In this document: positions 63,488 to 64,000 of the stretch, one piece after another | How positions within the stretch are numbered: the stretch's first letter is position 1 | Layout of the letters: each line of letters begins with the position of its first letter | NCBI GenBank assembly: GCA_018820855.1 | Contig: JAHJNL010000025.1 | Location: forward strand, 1 to 64,000 | Direction of reading: 5' to 3' | DNA length: 64,000 bases | Source: Pseudomonadota bacterium | Lineage (GTDB): Bacteria; Desulfobacterota; Desulfobulbia; Desulfobulbales; Desulfocapsaceae | Made by a program: the position numbers and the translations under genes | The notes under the pieces: generated by a model | Databases searched by the model: none | Told to the model about the DNA's origin: nothing | The model's input: the letters and a program-made list of their open reading frames with translations, nothing else

Positions 63488-64000
63488 ATTGCCATCGACA
63501 CCACACGCCTCCCTCGAGAGTTCGTTTCCGCAAGAGAACTTTTTCTCCACTACCTGATCACGGAGAAACGTTTTGCCGAAAACACTATCAAGGCCTACGA
63601 GGCCGATATCGATTTATTTTTTGCATTTCTTCGGCAAAACGCAAAAGCAACATCCCTGCAGCAGGTCAAGACTGCACACATCCACAGCTTTCTGGAACAA
63701 TGCCGGACCAGGCAGATTTCCCATCGCAGTAACGCCAGAAGGATGTCGGCACTGAAAAGTTTTTTTTCTTTTTTGTATACCCAGGGTCAGACCCGCACCA
63801 ACCCTTTTAGCGCTGTCACGATCCCCAAAAGCGGGAGAACATTACCTCATGCCCTGTCCGTGGACCAGGTAGACAGACTGCTGACGCCGCCAGCTGTCTG
63901 CAGCCCTCTGCTACAACGCAATTACACCATGCTCCGGCTCCTCTATTCCACAGGTCTCAGGGTCTCGGAACTGGTCAACCTGCCCCTTGCTGCCTGCAAT
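63488..64000 (+). CDS. Tyrosine recombinase XerC/XerD-like, 5' part, cut by the window edge
   Basis: The frame runs off the window. It encodes the N-terminal SAM-like DNA-binding domain (FLHYLITEKRFAENTIKAYEADIDLFFAFL; RRMSALKSFFSFL; NPFSAV) and the start of the catalytic domain (RNYTMLRLLYSTGLRVSELVNL, containing the first catalytic Arg, R in GLRVSEL). This is the Xer chromosome-dimer-resolution family, or a related integrase. No in-frame ATG, GTG or TTG lies at the expected start; the placed start is an ATT at 63488, chosen only as a marker. The open frame extends further upstream. The first in-frame ATG lies well inside the domain, near residue 85. Confidence 0.8.
   Translation, partial: MAIDTTRLPREFVSARELFLHYLITEKRFAENTIKAYEADIDLFFAFLRQNAKATSLQQVKTAHIHSFLEQCRTRQISHRSNARRMSALKSFFSFLYTQGQTRTNPFSAVTIPKSGRTLPHALSVDQVDRLLTPPAVCSPLLQRNYTMLRLLYSTGLRVSELVNLPLAACN

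Overview
The window reads as a chromosome segment of a Gram-negative, probably anaerobic Desulfobacterota bacterium, most likely a member of the Desulfobulbales. This placement is an inference. It rests on gene style (family-2 ThiF with a ThiS-like head, a stand-alone AICAR transformylase, many PAS/receiver kinases, a DUF6785-type membrane protein beside a large OPT-like transporter) and on outer-membrane features (a beta-barrel porin, lipoproteins). Base composition is near 50% GC. Most of the window is tightly packed core and envelope genes. No CRISPR array, insertion sequence, phage or tRNA gene was recognised.

Layout. 1-121: end of an rRNA operon (5S rRNA 3' part and terminator). 122-890: no gene supported. 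891-7569: a PAS protein, a short GlmU-like uridylyltransferase, the thiamine-thiazole set thiF-thiS-thiG-thiH and a single-domain AICAR transformylase. 7716-12149 (minus strand): an operon of a HEAT-repeat protein, a DinG-type helicase, a polyprenyl diphosphate synthase and a divergent polysaccharide deacetylase. 12409-17521: a receiver-GAF-histidine kinase, an MFS exporter and a porin with a clear promoter and terminator. 17602-24583: a surface-glycan region with an O-acetyltransferase, four glycosyltransferases of two types, a histidine phosphatase and a polysaccharide deacetylase; the last six genes are nearly or actually overlapping. 24850-28542: a large hybrid sensor kinase.

28629-39192 is the most unusual stretch. 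It is a five-gene membrane locus of a minimal FtsX-like permease, a LolD/MacB-type ATPase, a 1.6-kilo-residue fusion of a catalytically degenerate M28-peptidase-like ectodomain to an FtsX permease, a DUF6785-type membrane protein and an OPT-like 'peptide transporter'. A perfect 21-bp inverted repeat closes it. 39466-45214 looks like a cyclic-nucleotide-linked module: a membrane class III adenylate cyclase, a TPR lipoprotein and, convergently, a cNMP-binding protein whose gene overlaps an ABC exporter with a very large insertion inside its nucleotide-binding domain.

45573-51240 is more accessory. It holds two unrecognised proteins with a PqqD-like protein, a GGDEF remnant, and a secreted beta-propeller protein with five near-identical C-terminal repeats. 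51595-64000 returns to core functions: a uracil-DNA-glycosylase-like protein with an altered catalytic motif, an FmdB zinc ribbon, FtsB, DUF523, a DJ-1/PfpI protein, TatC, SerS, a GAF-sigma54 activator divergent from a group-2 sigma-70 factor, Ddl, a GlcD-type oxidase, ribosomal protein S21 and the start of a Xer recombinase that runs off the edge.
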